Shown piece by piece: positions 17,756 through 25,986 of a stretch of 59,083 bases of DNA; position 1 is the first letter of the stretch, and the number at the start of each line of letters is the position of its first letter. The DNA is from Deltaproteobacteria bacterium (GTDB lineage: Bacteria; Desulfobacterota; Deferrisomatia; Deferrisomatales; BM512). The stretch is taken from assembly GCA_002869005.1 (NCBI GenBank), contig PKTU01000128.1, positions 1 to 59,083 of the forward strand, written 5' to 3'. The notes under the pieces are model-generated. The model ran no database searches and had not been told where the DNA came from. It worked only from the letters and a program-made list of their open reading frames with translations. A program made the position numbers and the translations under genes.

Positions 17756-18187
17756 TTAACCTCTCATGGAAGACAGCTTTGCGTTCTTCTCGTCCACCAG
17801 CTCCGCCAGTGATTTTTCCGAGAAAGCCTCCTCCATCGATATCTTTACCTGATTCCAAATCACATGAATTGGACAAAAGGAGCTACGCTCGCATTCATCT
17901 TCCTGGGCAATGCAAACGTTTAGCACCAAAGACTCGTCAACCGCGCGCATAACATCCAGCACGGTTATCTTGGAAGGGTCTCGGGCCAAGGCGAAACCAC
18001 CGGAAACGCCCCTTTTGGAAAGAACTAAACCGCTCTTGATCAACGGTTGCAGTATTTTCGTTAAAAAAGCAGGGGTAATCTTCTCCGTTTCGCAGATTTC
18101 ACGCTTCGAGATTACCGGCGCGGGATACTTCTCGGCAAGGTGAAGCATTGCCCTGATAGAATATTCAGTGGCTCTTGTTATAATCAC
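17756..18187 (-). CDS. Rrf2-family transcriptional regulator with Fe-S cysteines
   Basis: A 143-residue winged-helix regulator of the IscR/NsrR/RsrR type. It has the N-terminal TEYSIRAMLHLA helix, a recognition helix region (TPAFLTKILQPLIKSGLV) and the wing SKRGVSGGFALARDP. A cysteine trio NVC-x6-C-x5-C near residue 92 probably binds an Fe-S cluster, as in IscR, although the first gap is six rather than five. The GTG start at 18187 has GGAGAG 7 bases upstream. It follows a universal stress protein gene by 21 bp. No isc or suf genes are in view, so the sensed signal (iron, NO or redox) is open. Confidence 0.9.
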   Translation of the reverse strand: MIITRATEYSIRAMLHLAEKYPAPVISKREICETEKITPAFLTKILQPLIKSGLVLSKRGVSGGFALARDPSKITVLDVMRAVDESLVLNVCIAQEDECERSSFCPIHVIWNQVKISMEEAFSEKSLAELVDEKNAKLSSMRG

Positions 18188-18208
18188 TTATGAACTCTCC
18201 GCATTTAA

Positions 18209-18682
18209 TCAACTTTTCCCCTCAATAATTTTCAATTCCGGAGCGGTCGGCCTGACTATGAGCACAGAGCACGATGCCGTCCTCACGACCTTTTCCGCTA
18301 CACTCCCCAGTAAAAACCTTGAAAACCCCCTACGCCCATGAGTGGTCATAACTATAAGGTCGACGCCTTCACTCTCTACCGTCGCGTCGATCTCCTCAAT
18401 AGGCAGGCCCTCTTTAACCACAACCGCAGTATTAAGGCCTTTGTCTCTTAAATTATCCGCCTCCTCATCCAGGAATTGATATAGTTTTTTCTTCAACTCC
18501 ACGTTGGCCTCAACGTTAACGGCAAACTCTGTATACCCTTCAAAGGCTGCGGGAGGTATCTCCACAACGCCCAGTAGAATGATGCTGGCATGGTCGGCTT
18601 TTGCTACCTTGATAGCGCCTTCAACCGCCCTTTTCGAAAAAGACGAACCGTCCAGAGGTACCAATATCTTCTTGTAAGCCAT
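18209..18682 (-). CDS. Universal stress protein, UspA family
   Basis: The 157-residue single UspA domain has the N-terminal KILVPLDGSSFSKRAV and the ATP-binding signature MTTHGRRGFSRFLLGSVAEKVVR with SCSVLIV after it, so nucleotide binding is likely. AGGAG precedes the ATG. It lies 9 bp downstream of the radical SAM gene and 21 bp upstream of the Rrf2 gene, suggesting a shared stress-linked transcript. Confidence 0.93.
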   Translation of the reverse strand: MAYKKILVPLDGSSFSKRAVEGAIKVAKADHASIILLGVVEIPPAAFEGYTEFAVNVEANVELKKKLYQFLDEEADNLRDKGLNTAVVVKEGLPIEEIDATVESEGVDLIVMTTHGRRGFSRFLLGSVAEKVVRTASCSVLIVRPTAPELKIIEGKS

Positions 18683-18691
18683 AACGCTCTC

Positions 18692-19711
18692 CTAGAATAT
18701 ACCTGCAATTTCAGCATCACAGTTGGCGCAGGTCGAATTATTACTTATTTTGTTAGAAAACACAAAAAAACCTTTCCTGCCAATGACAACATCACCACAC
18801 TGGGGGCACTTCGTAGACTCCCCGCCCTGCCCGGGCCGGTTGCCGGCGTAGACATATTTAAGCCCTGCGTCATGCCCCAACCCCATTGCCCGCTCCAACG
18901 TCTCGAAGGGGGTCGGGTTGACATCAAGAAGTTTGTATGTAGGGAAGAAGGCGCTTATATGCCAGGGAATTTCTCTACTGACCGAGGCTATGAAGTCGGC
19001 AATGTCTGAAAGTTCACTGTCGGAGTCGTTATACCCGGGTATGACTAAGGTAGTGACCTCAAGCCAAACGCCACGCTCGTGAAGCTGTCTGATATTTGCC
19101 AGGACCGGGGCAAGCCGCCCGCCACAAACTTCCCTGTAGAAGTTGTCGCTGAACCCTTTCAGATCTACATTTGCGGCATCAAGACGCGGAGCGGCGAGTT
19201 CAAGGGCGCGTTCACTCATAAAACCGTTGGTTACAAAGACGTTTTTGAGCCCCGCACCCTGAGCCAGCGTCATCACATCGAGCGCATACTCAAGAAAGAC
19301 TGTGGGCTCCGTGTAAGTGTAGCTGATGGATTTTGCACCGGAGGCAATAGCGTTTCTTACAGCGTCTTCCGGGGAGAGGTATTCGCCGGGAGGTAGATTG
19401 TTTTTACCCAACTGGCTTATAGAATAATTCTGGCAATGGTCGCAGCGAAGGTTGCACCCCGCGGTTGCTATTGAATAGGTTTTAGAGGCGGGAAGAAAGT
19501 GAAATAGCGGTTTCTTCTCAACCGGATCAACCGAGCTCGCGATGACCCGCCCATATACAATGGTTTTAAGTGTACCCTCTACGTTTTCGCGCACCCCGCA
19601 CAAGCCGCGGCCGCCCCTGGCGATTTTACAATTTTGCGCGCACAGGCCACACCGTACAAGGGCCTCTACCGCCCCCTCCCACAAGATGGCGTCCCTAACG
19701 CATCTATCCAT
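18692..19711 (-). CDS. amrS: AmmeMemoRadiSam-type radical SAM protein
   Basis: A 339-residue radical SAM enzyme with the cluster motif CNLRCDHCQN (near residue 85), preceded by a Cys-rich N-terminal segment (CGLCAQNCKIARGGRGLCGVREN) and followed by a C-terminal CPQCG...C..C zinc-ribbon-like part. Length, FHFLPASKTYSIATAGCN and TYTEPTVFLEYALD match the AmmeMemoRadiSam system enzyme. The usual Memo- and AMMECR1-domain partners are not adjacent. GGGAGG lies 6 bases before the ATG. The substrate is not established here. Confidence 0.88.
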   Translation of the reverse strand: MDRCVRDAILWEGAVEALVRCGLCAQNCKIARGGRGLCGVRENVEGTLKTIVYGRVIASSVDPVEKKPLFHFLPASKTYSIATAGCNLRCDHCQNYSISQLGKNNLPPGEYLSPEDAVRNAIASGAKSISYTYTEPTVFLEYALDVMTLAQGAGLKNVFVTNGFMSERALELAAPRLDAANVDLKGFSDNFYREVCGGRLAPVLANIRQLHERGVWLEVTTLVIPGYNDSDSELSDIADFIASVSREIPWHISAFFPTYKLLDVNPTPFETLERAMGLGHDAGLKYVYAGNRPGQGGESTKCPQCGDVVIGRKGFFVFSNKISNNSTCANCDAEIAGIF

Positions 19712-19780
19712 TCAGCGCCTCCCATATAGGTAAAAAGATAGCGCCGGGTAGCGGCTAGTCAAGGGGCAACGGCAACGGCC

Positions 19781-20392
19781 TCAGTCAAAGAGATTCTTTC
19801 GCATTACTGGTTTGGCCTTCTTGCGTATCTTGATAAGCACCTCGTCCAGAGGTCGTTTTGGAACATGATGAACATCATCTCCATCGCGCCAATACCTGAT
19901 TGAGCCGTCCGCAGACTCCAGCTTGACGACCTCTGCTGGTTTTCCAAGCGCAAGGACAAGCCTTATCTCATATTTATCCGGGAAGTTAAGGAGCTCATGT
20001 AGCTCCTTATGCTTAATCGCCCCGATCATACAGCCCCCGAAGCCCTTTTCAGTGGCGCCAAGGAGCATGGTCTGGGCCACGATCCCGTCATCGCACCACC
20101 AGCTTTTTGTTATGGAGGTATCGGCGCAGATGACTATATACCCTGTCGGGCGCTCACCCTCGGCGGGGCCGGGCCAGTCCCTGAGGTAACTTGCCCACGC
20201 AAGCGTCTCGAAAATCTTTCCATTCAGCTCAGCCTCATCGGAGATAAAATACTTCATAGGCTGCTGGTTGGCTGCGCTGGGGCATATTCTTGCGAGCTTC
20301 ACAAGGTCCACCATATCCATTTTGGATATCGGCACGCTCTCGTCGAACCGCCTGAAACTTCTTGAACTTTCAACCAACTTAAAAAGGTCCAT
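19781..20392 (-). CDS. Nitroreductase-family flavoprotein
   Basis: About 203 residues with the N-terminal SSRSFRRFDES (FMN phosphate contact), CPSAANQQPMKYF, the central GFGGCMIGAI and the late LALGKPAE motif of FMN-dependent nitroreductases. The start at 20392 (MDLFKLV) is preferred over the upstream ATG at 20407, because GGAGGAG sits 3-5 bases before it. It lies 11 bp after xth. The physiological substrate cannot be inferred; the family reduces nitro compounds, quinones or flavins. Confidence 0.88.
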   Translation of the reverse strand: MDLFKLVESSRSFRRFDESVPISKMDMVDLVKLARICPSAANQQPMKYFISDEAELNGKIFETLAWASYLRDWPGPAEGERPTGYIVICADTSITKSWWCDDGIVAQTMLLGATEKGFGGCMIGAIKHKELHELLNFPDKYEIRLVLALGKPAEVVKLESADGSIRYWRDGDDVHHVPKRPLDEVLIKIRKKAKPVMRKNLFD

Positions 20393-20403
20393 GCTCTCCT
20401 CCA

Positions 20404-21186
20404 TCAAACATCAAAATCAGCCCACACGACGGTGTGGTCCGAGGGGCGCTTCCAGCGGCGGGGGCTCTCATCGATATCGCTGGCGACGCAAAGGTCAGCA
20501 AGCGGGCGCGTCGCCCACAGGTAATCTATCCTCATACCCTCCCCCTTCCAATACATGCCGCCCCTGTAATCCCACCATGAGTAGCGCCCTTGCTCTTTAT
20601 TGTGGAGTCGAAAACAATCGGCCAAGCCAAAGTCGAGCACCTCACCCAACGCTCCCCGTTCTTTGGATGAAACAAGTATCGACTCGCCCCGTTCTTCGGG
20701 GTTGTAGAGGTCGATGTCATTGATGGCGACGTTAAAGTCTCCGCATAGGCATAATTTCCCCTCCGGCTCAAACGTCGCATCAAGGTAATTTCTGAGCTCC
20801 CGGAAGAACTCCAGCTTGTAGGGAAATTTATCTGACTCAAGAGATTCACCGTTTGGCAGGTAGGCGCTAACAACCCGCACCCCTCCAACCGTCGCGGCTA
20901 CTATGCGGCGCTGCTCGTTTAGGGGGTGGTCCGGCGCAAGGTGCGAAAGCCCTATGCTCACCTCTTCAGGCTCCTCTTTTGAGAGGATGGCAACGCCGTT
21001 GTAGGTGCGCTGCCCCGCGACTGCCGCATGATACCCCGCCTCTTTGAATAGCTCGTATGGGAACTCCTCTTCGGGGGCTTTGAGCTCCTGTAGGCAGAGC
21101 ACGTCGGCGCCAGAGCGCTCAAGCCATTTTAGAACCTGCTCGCTTCGTACCCTTATCGAGTTTACATTCCAGGTTGAAATCTTCAT
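20404..21186 (-). CDS. xth: Exodeoxyribonuclease III
   Basis: An AP endonuclease/3'-5' exonuclease of base-excision repair, about 260 residues from the ATG at 21186 (MKISTWNVNSIRVR), which has GGGGGGAG just upstream. Catalytic motifs are present: N in WNVNS, E in CLQELK, GDFNVA, and the terminal RIDYLWAT and SDHTVVWADF (Asp-His pair). The frame is open further upstream, but no conservation is seen there. It is divergent from prmA with 62 bp between starts. Confidence 0.95.
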   Translation of the reverse strand: MKISTWNVNSIRVRSEQVLKWLERSGADVLCLQELKAPEEEFPYELFKEAGYHAAVAGQRTYNGVAILSKEEPEEVSIGLSHLAPDHPLNEQRRIVAATVGGVRVVSAYLPNGESLESDKFPYKLEFFRELRNYLDATFEPEGKLCLCGDFNVAINDIDLYNPEERGESILVSSKERGALGEVLDFGLADCFRLHNKEQGRYSWWDYRGGMYWKGEGMRIDYLWATRPLADLCVASDIDESPRRWKRPSDHTVVWADFDV

Positions 21187-21235
21187 CGCTCCCCCCAAGG
21201 AGGATAATGCTGGTAATAAGGCTTGAAATCTTGGA

Positions 21236-21241
21236 TATAAT
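21236..21241 (+). promoter_or_regulatory. prmA: Candidate -10 element for prmA
   Basis: TATAAT matches the -10 consensus exactly and ends 7 bases before the prmA ATG at 21249. No convincing -35 lies 16-18 bases upstream. If used, the transcript would start at or next to the start codon and be leaderless, consistent with the absence of a ribosome site before 21249. Confidence 0.35.
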
Positions 21242-21248
21242 ATCACCC

Positions 21249-22097
21249 ATGAAAGCAAGATGCTCATACAAAGCCGTAGAGCTCCCGGCGAAGAGGGGCG
21301 AGGCCGCCGCCATACTCGCGAAATGGAAACAGGAAGGAGCGCTGGGCGGCGTCACAACCTGGGGCTCCGGCATCGCCCATAGAGACGGGCTCAGGCTCTA
21401 CTGGCTCGGCGATAAACTGCCGGAAGAATTGTCAGGTGCAGCTGAAACGCTCATTGAGGAGGATTGGACTCCGCACTGGCAAGGCGCGTTAAGCCGTGTG
21501 CGCGTCTCAGCGGGGGTAACTCTTACCCCGGCTTGGCTGGCCGAAGAGGGGATCTCCCAGGGGGTTGATATTATTCTGGACCCTGGGATGGCCTTCGGAG
21601 CAGGCGACCACCCGACCACCAGGATGTGCTCACGAACTTTGGAGCAGATCGCCCATGGAGGGTTTCCCGACGTCAGCGTCCTCGACGTGGGGGCCGGCAC
21701 CGGCGTACTCTCAATACTTGCAGCCAAGCTGGGCGCTAAGGCCGTTGACGCCCTCGATATAGACCCCTTCTGCCACGCAAGCTGTGAGAGGAACATCGCA
21801 CTTAACGGCGTGGAGGATAAGGTATCCCCTCGCCTTCTATCCCTTGACCTCCTGCATGGTGAATACGGCCTTGTAATAGCAAACATAGTGGCGGGTCAGC
21901 TTGCCCATCTTGCACCTGAGATAATCTCCCACCTCGCGCCCGGCGGCAAAGTCCTCCTCTCCGGCTTCAAAGAGGATAAAGCTTCAGAGGTGGCAGAGTA
22001 TTTCTATCCGCTTTCAGAGCGCGGGCGACTTATCGAAGAGGGCTGGTGCGCGCTCACCATGGAGAGAATGGAAAAGGTTAAGAAGGAAGATGTATGA
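21249..22097 (+). CDS. prmA: Ribosomal protein L11 methyltransferase
   Basis: SAM-dependent methylation of ribosomal protein L11. The C-terminal domain has the PrmA signature DPGMAFGAGDHPTTRMC, motif I VLDVGAGTGVLSILAAKLGA, the acidic DALDIDPF and the NPPY-like catalytic VIANIVAG. The N-terminal substrate-recognition domain is present. The start is taken at 21249 (MKARCSYKAV). An alternative ATG at 21208 follows AAGGAGG too closely and adds unconserved residues. Its stop overlaps the holC start as ATGA. Confidence 0.93.
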   Translation: MKARCSYKAVELPAKRGEAAAILAKWKQEGALGGVTTWGSGIAHRDGLRLYWLGDKLPEELSGAAETLIEEDWTPHWQGALSRVRVSAGVTLTPAWLAEEGISQGVDIILDPGMAFGAGDHPTTRMCSRTLEQIAHGGFPDVSVLDVGAGTGVLSILAAKLGAKAVDALDIDPFCHASCERNIALNGVEDKVSPRLLSLDLLHGEYGLVIANIVAGQLAHLAPEIISHLAPGGKVLLSGFKEDKASEVAEYFYPLSERGRLIEEGWCALTMERMEKVKKEDV

Positions 22098-22543
22098 GCA
22101 AAAATAACGTCCGCGCTGATTTTTTCGAGGTTGCTTCGACCAAGTGGGAACTTGCCCTTTGCAAGTACATTGAGGCGGCAGTCGAGAAGGGAGAGCGCCT
22201 CTACGTGTGGGCGGAGGCCAGCCAGCTCGCTGAATATCTCGACGACCTCCTCTGGACTTACAGTGAAAGCTCCTTCATACCCCATGCGCGCTTTGATGAT
22301 TGTGACATGCCTGAGCCGGTCGCCATCGGGACCGCCCCCGGAAACCCCAACGATGCAATGCGGCTTATAATCGCCGGTAGGGTTGACCCTGAGAAGCTTT
22401 TAGGCGGTCTTGAAGAATACCAATTCATCGTGGATTTCGTCGCGAAGCGCGACGAGGGGCTTACAATGCACGCAAGAGCGAGGTGGAGCGCGCTAACTTC
22501 GGCAGGGGTGTCGGTGGAGTTTCACGAGGAGGCAGGCGGCTGA
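22094..22543 (+). CDS. holC: DNA polymerase III chi subunit-like protein
   Basis: This 149-residue protein matches the HolC fold: an ADFFEV strand, the TKWELALCKYIEAAVEKGERLYVWA helix-strand, QLAEYLDDLLWTYSESSFIPH (the LDxxLW...FxPH signature) and a central PVAIGT strand. HolC links the clamp loader to SSB at the replication fork. The family diverges quickly, so the call rests mainly on the LDDLLW-SFIPH core. It is coupled to prmA by a 4-bp overlap. Confidence 0.82.
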   Translation: MSKNNVRADFFEVASTKWELALCKYIEAAVEKGERLYVWAEASQLAEYLDDLLWTYSESSFIPHARFDDCDMPEPVAIGTAPGNPNDAMRLIIAGRVDPEKLLGGLEEYQFIVDFVAKRDEGLTMHARARWSALTSAGVSVEFHEEAGG

Positions 22544-22547
22544 AGGC

Positions 22548-22802
22548 TTACCCGTTGAGGGTAAAACCGCTAGGGAGCACAGCACATTCATCCTCGGCGG
22601 CGGCCACCACATACTCATACCGGGAGTTGAGGAGGCCCTCTTCCTCCTCCCCCATATCCTCCCACTCATCTTCACCGGGTTCCAAATAGATGGGAACGAG
22701 TATCGCGGCTGCAACCGTGAGAACAAGGATCAGGAATGAGAGCGCCCACAGGTACCCCAACTTGTCGGATAGCTCCATTTCGGACCAGCGGCCTTTAAAC
22801 AA
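22548..22802 (-). CDS. Small single-pass membrane protein, unknown function
   Basis: An 84-residue protein with one hydrophobic helix (LGYLWALSFLILVLTVAAAILVPIY in two parts, about residues 16-40) followed by a very acidic stretch (EDEWEDMGEEEEG) and a hydrophobic tail. The TTG start at 22802 has GAGAGG 6 bases upstream; an internal ATG at 22778 has no ribosome site. It is the last gene of the dap-folK-aor-aldolase run and ends 4 bp from the holC stop. No family is recognised. Confidence 0.6.
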   Translation of the reverse strand: MFKGRWSEMELSDKLGYLWALSFLILVLTVAAAILVPIYLEPGEDEWEDMGEEEEGLLNSRYEYVVAAAEDECAVLPSGFTLNG

Positions 22803-22818
22803 CGTCTACCTCTCCCCG

Positions 22819-23415
22819 CTACCAGGTATCGTAGCGTTCTGCGGACTTCCTGTACTCCTTGAGGTCACCCCCCAAGGTGCGAACAAGGTACAATATACGA
22901 GCTGAAAATTCCAGTGAAGAGGTCACCATAAAAGCCTCTTCAAGCAGCTCTCCCACGGCAAACGCCCCATGGCCCCGGAGCATCGCCACCTTATGGTCCC
23001 TGAGCGCCGGGGGTATAACCTCCGCCACCTCCGAGGACCCAATCGTCTTGGCGGCCTCCACCACCGGAACCTTATGGAGGAGATACGACCCCTCTGAGTC
23101 AACGGGCACGATTGCATCCTGCGAGAGCGAGATGGCGGTCGCGTGCGGCGGATGCGTATGAACAATAGCAAGGGCGCTGGTCGCTTTGTAAATAGCCCTG
23201 TGTACTATCAGCTCGGAGGAGGCAAGCGTCACCATCGCGTCATCTGCGTCGAGCCCTGTCTCAATTAAATCATCCGGCTTAAGCCTGCCGACCATCGAGC
23301 CCCTGCGCGTGATCAGGATGCGATCCCCCATGCGAACGCTCATGTTACCGGCATGGGAGCTAACCAAACCCCCCAGATAGAGGTCGCGTCCTATATCGCG
23401 AAACTGCTCATACAT
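22819..23415 (-). CDS. Class II aldolase/adducin-family protein
   Basis: The 198-residue protein resembles L-fuculose-phosphate aldolase and related zinc aldolases. It has GLVSSHAGNMSVR (phosphate-binding region), the zinc ligands HTHPPH near residue 85 and the third His in RGHGAFAVG, with a Glu at the usual catalytic position before the metal site (SELIVHRAIY). The natural substrate is not predictable. It lies 6 bp downstream of the aldehyde ferredoxin oxidoreductase gene, so the aldolase could generate an aldehyde that the oxidoreductase consumes. That link is inference. Confidence 0.88.
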   Translation of the reverse strand: MYEQFRDIGRDLYLGGLVSSHAGNMSVRMGDRILITRRGSMVGRLKPDDLIETGLDADDAMVTLASSELIVHRAIYKATSALAIVHTHPPHATAISLSQDAIVPVDSEGSYLLHKVPVVEAAKTIGSSEVAEVIPPALRDHKVAMLRGHGAFAVGELLEEAFMVTSSLEFSARILYLVRTLGGDLKEYRKSAERYDTW

Positions 23416-23421
23416 CTCCGC

Positions 23422-25197
23422 TCACCCCCTTCCCAAACCGAGAAGATCCAACTTCGCTAAAGTCGGACGTCCCTCGGAGTCCCAACCCCTGAACCGGTAA
23501 TATTCATCAAGCATCTCGTTCAAGGAGACGACGCGCCCCTTTGAAGCTCCAGTCCGGTGGGGTTCTTCAAGGAGCCTCTTGGGCAGTGTATCATCCTCAC
23601 GGGTAAAGCCCCTCTCAATATTGGCAAGACGCTCAACATTATAGATGCGCTCCCCCGCCGACATAAGCCCCTGCCCGTCTATATCGCGCCCCGTAGCCGC
23701 CCTCAGAAGCCTTGCGTAGTAATCATCCTTGAGGGCAAAGGAGGTGAAGCGGCACATGCCCAGGCTATCCACCGCCGCGTTAAGGTTCTGTGAGACAATG
23801 ACAAGCCCCGCCTTACCGGAAGAGGAGAAGCGGTCCACCAGCTTGGGCGCGGCAAGTATCTCCGGCGCTATCATATACGCCCTGAGGTGACAGCCGCCGC
23901 GAGTCGAGGTCGCATAGGCAAGCCCCTGCCCCTGGCAACCCCTGGGGTCGTAAGCGGGCAGCTCCATCCCCTTGACGGTCATAGAAACCCCCGCCTGCCC
24001 CTTACGCTCGGAGAAAACGCGGCTGCCGTCGCCAAGCTCAGCGCCACGCCCCGCGCCCAGCGCCATCTCATCAACAAGGTTGAGCAGCCCCCCCAGCCCT
24101 CCTTCAAGCGGATCCCAATCCAATTTGCCCAGGTCGAAGAGCTCCTTCGCGGCGGCTATGGTAGAGCCTGTAGATATGGTGTCGATCCCCATATCGTTGG
24201 CGCGCGCATTTAGCCTGACCACCCCTTCGAGGTCGCTGAGCCCCAGCGCCGCCCCAAATGCCCATAGCGTCTCGAACTCAGGTCCCTCCACCTCGACTCC
24301 ATCCACCTTGACGGTGCGGCCGCAGGCTATTTGGCACCCATAGCAGCTGTGCCGGCCCGTTAGAATATTATCCTTTACGGCCTCGCCGCTAATCTTGCTT
24401 GCGCCCTCGAAGGAGGACTCCCTGAAGTTGCGGACCGGCAGGGCCTCCTTACAGTTCATAACGTTCATCAGAACCGCTGTCCCAAATTGGGGGAGACCTT
24501 TGGAGGTTATGGGATGAGCGGCGATGAGCTTCTTCGCCTCGCCCACGATAAAGGCGAAGCTGTCTTTATCCGCTATTGGTATCTGGGCATCGCCGTAAAA
24601 GGAGATGGCTTTCAGATTCTTCGAGCCAAATAGCGCGCCCACACCGCCGCGCCCGAAAAAACGGCCGTCATGGCACACGTTGGCTATTAGGGAGCCCCGC
24701 TCACCGGCTGGCCCTATCGAGAGCACTGAATGTTTTTCACCCTCGTCGGCAAGCAGTATGCGCCTCGTATCCTTGTTACCCAACCCGGCCAGATGGGACG
24801 CATCGACAAAGCGTACTCCCCCCTCATCCACGACAAGCGCCACAGGCGCTTCGGCGCGCCCCTCAATCCAAAGAGCTGCAAAGCCGGCGCGTTTTAGCAT
24901 TATTCCGGCGCGGCCGCCTGAATTTGACTCGAAGATTGTACCCGTGAGTGGTGATATGGAGGTAAGCGAGGTGCGAGATGAGCTTGGCGCGCCAGTCCCC
25001 GCCAACGCGCCGGGGGTAATTATCAAAGGGGTATCGGGAGATAGCGGATCTCCAAGGTGCTTTCCCTTGGAGTAGAGGAGGTGTGCGCCAAGGCCCCGCC
25101 CGCCTATGTAATCAGAGATACTTTGGGGTGATATCGTGACGATCCTGCTTTTTCGAGTACCGAGGTCTACATTCAGTAGGTTAAAGTCAGCGCCCAA
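23422..25197 (-). CDS. Aldehyde:ferredoxin oxidoreductase family tungstopterin enzyme
   Basis: A 591-residue member of the AOR family. The N-terminal domain has YIGGRGLGAHLLY and the pterin-binding SGGRAGIMLKRAG. The 4Fe-4S cysteines are CYGCQIAC near residue 288 and a late Cys in SLGMCRF. The central GPEFETLWAFGAALG and DTISTGSTIAAA motifs are typical. Such enzymes oxidise aldehydes to acids with ferredoxin under anoxic conditions using tungsten or molybdenum bis-pterin. The TTG start has AAGGAG 6-7 bases upstream, within the stop region of the small gene before it. Confidence 0.92.
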   Translation of the reverse strand: MGADFNLLNVDLGTRKSRIVTISPQSISDYIGGRGLGAHLLYSKGKHLGDPLSPDTPLIITPGALAGTGAPSSSRTSLTSISPLTGTIFESNSGGRAGIMLKRAGFAALWIEGRAEAPVALVVDEGGVRFVDASHLAGLGNKDTRRILLADEGEKHSVLSIGPAGERGSLIANVCHDGRFFGRGGVGALFGSKNLKAISFYGDAQIPIADKDSFAFIVGEAKKLIAAHPITSKGLPQFGTAVLMNVMNCKEALPVRNFRESSFEGASKISGEAVKDNILTGRHSCYGCQIACGRTVKVDGVEVEGPEFETLWAFGAALGLSDLEGVVRLNARANDMGIDTISTGSTIAAAKELFDLGKLDWDPLEGGLGGLLNLVDEMALGAGRGAELGDGSRVFSERKGQAGVSMTVKGMELPAYDPRGCQGQGLAYATSTRGGCHLRAYMIAPEILAAPKLVDRFSSSGKAGLVIVSQNLNAAVDSLGMCRFTSFALKDDYYARLLRAATGRDIDGQGLMSAGERIYNVERLANIERGFTREDDTLPKRLLEEPHRTGASKGRVVSLNEMLDEYYRFRGWDSEGRPTLAKLDLLGLGRG

Positions 25198-25200
25198 AGG

Positions 25201-25449
25201 CTACTCCTTGCGCCTCTTGGCCTTATACTCTTCGACACACTCTTTTGAGCAGAAATACTCCCCATCCGGGCCCTTTATCGCAGAGGAAATCGGAACGTAG
25301 GTCTCACAATTGGGGTCCTTCACCAACTCCTCGCTCCCGTCATTGCGTTCAACCCTGGCTTTTGGCTCTTTGGATGAGGAGCCCATCACCGACCTTACGA
25401 GCTTATATACAAAATAGATGAGGAGGATATTTATAATCCACTTGAGCAT
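25201..25449 (-). CDS. Small membrane-anchored YHS/TRASH-like protein
   Basis: An 82-residue protein with an N-terminal membrane helix (WIINILLIYFVYKLVRSVM) and a C-terminal metal-binding-like module: KDPNCETYVP, then EYFCSKECVEEY. The pattern DPxC...FCSxxC is that of YHS/TRASH domains, which bind metals or sit with metal-handling proteins. It is between folK (TAATG overlap) and the tungstoenzyme gene, so a role near metal supply is possible but unproven. Confidence 0.75.
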   Translation of the reverse strand: MLKWIINILLIYFVYKLVRSVMGSSSKEPKARVERNDGSEELVKDPNCETYVPISSAIKGPDGEYFCSKECVEEYKAKRRKE

Positions 25450-25979
25450 TACATCTTGCCTTTCTCAAGTTCCGAAATTGGTGAGAAGGAACCCTTATGC
25501 CGTTCAACCCCGCCCGGATCGTCAAGGTCGGCGAGTATTGCAGATATGCTCTTTTTTAATATCGGGTGAATTGAGTCTCCCGCCAACTCCTCAAGCGGGA
25601 CCAGCACGAAGCCGCGCTTGTGCATACGGGGATGGGGGATGACCAGATCCGCTTCTTCAACTATCTCGCCATCCCAAAGGATGACATCCAAATCCACCGT
25701 ACGAGGCCCGTCCACCACTTCGCGCACTCGCCCAAGGGAGCGTTCGATCTCCAGGAGCGCTGTTAACAGCTCTCGGGGAGAGAGGCCGGTCTCAACCTCA
25801 ATCGCGCCATTTAAAAAGACCGGCTGACCCGCAGGCCCCCCCACCGGAGCCGTCTCATAGAGGTGGCTCACACCGGTTACCTTCGTTGAGTATAGGCTGT
25901 CAACCGCCATTACGGCTCGGGCAAGGTTGTCCTTGACCTCACCAATGTTGCCGCCAATGGCGACGTAAACCCTCGGCAT
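25449..25979 (-). CDS. folK: 6-hydroxymethyl-7,8-dihydropterin pyrophosphokinase
   Basis: Transfers pyrophosphate from ATP to 6-hydroxymethyl-dihydropterin in folate synthesis. The 176-residue protein has the start VYVAIGGNIGE (usually GSN-G), the ETAPVGGPAGQPVFLNGAIEV region and the signature RTVDLDVILWDG with IPHPRMHKRGFVLVPL. It lies 7 bp after dapL and overlaps the next start by one base. Confidence 0.95.
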   Translation of the reverse strand: MPRVYVAIGGNIGEVKDNLARAVMAVDSLYSTKVTGVSHLYETAPVGGPAGQPVFLNGAIEVETGLSPRELLTALLEIERSLGRVREVVDGPRTVDLDVILWDGEIVEEADLVIPHPRMHKRGFVLVPLEELAGDSIHPILKKSISAILADLDDPGGVERHKGSFSPISELEKGKM

Positions 25980-25986
25980 TTTAAAG

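Noticed and set aside
24576-25075. Two plus-strand reading frames opposite the aldehyde oxidoreductase
   Set aside because: Low-complexity Arg/Ser/Pro-rich translations, typical of antisense frames in GC-rich coding DNA.
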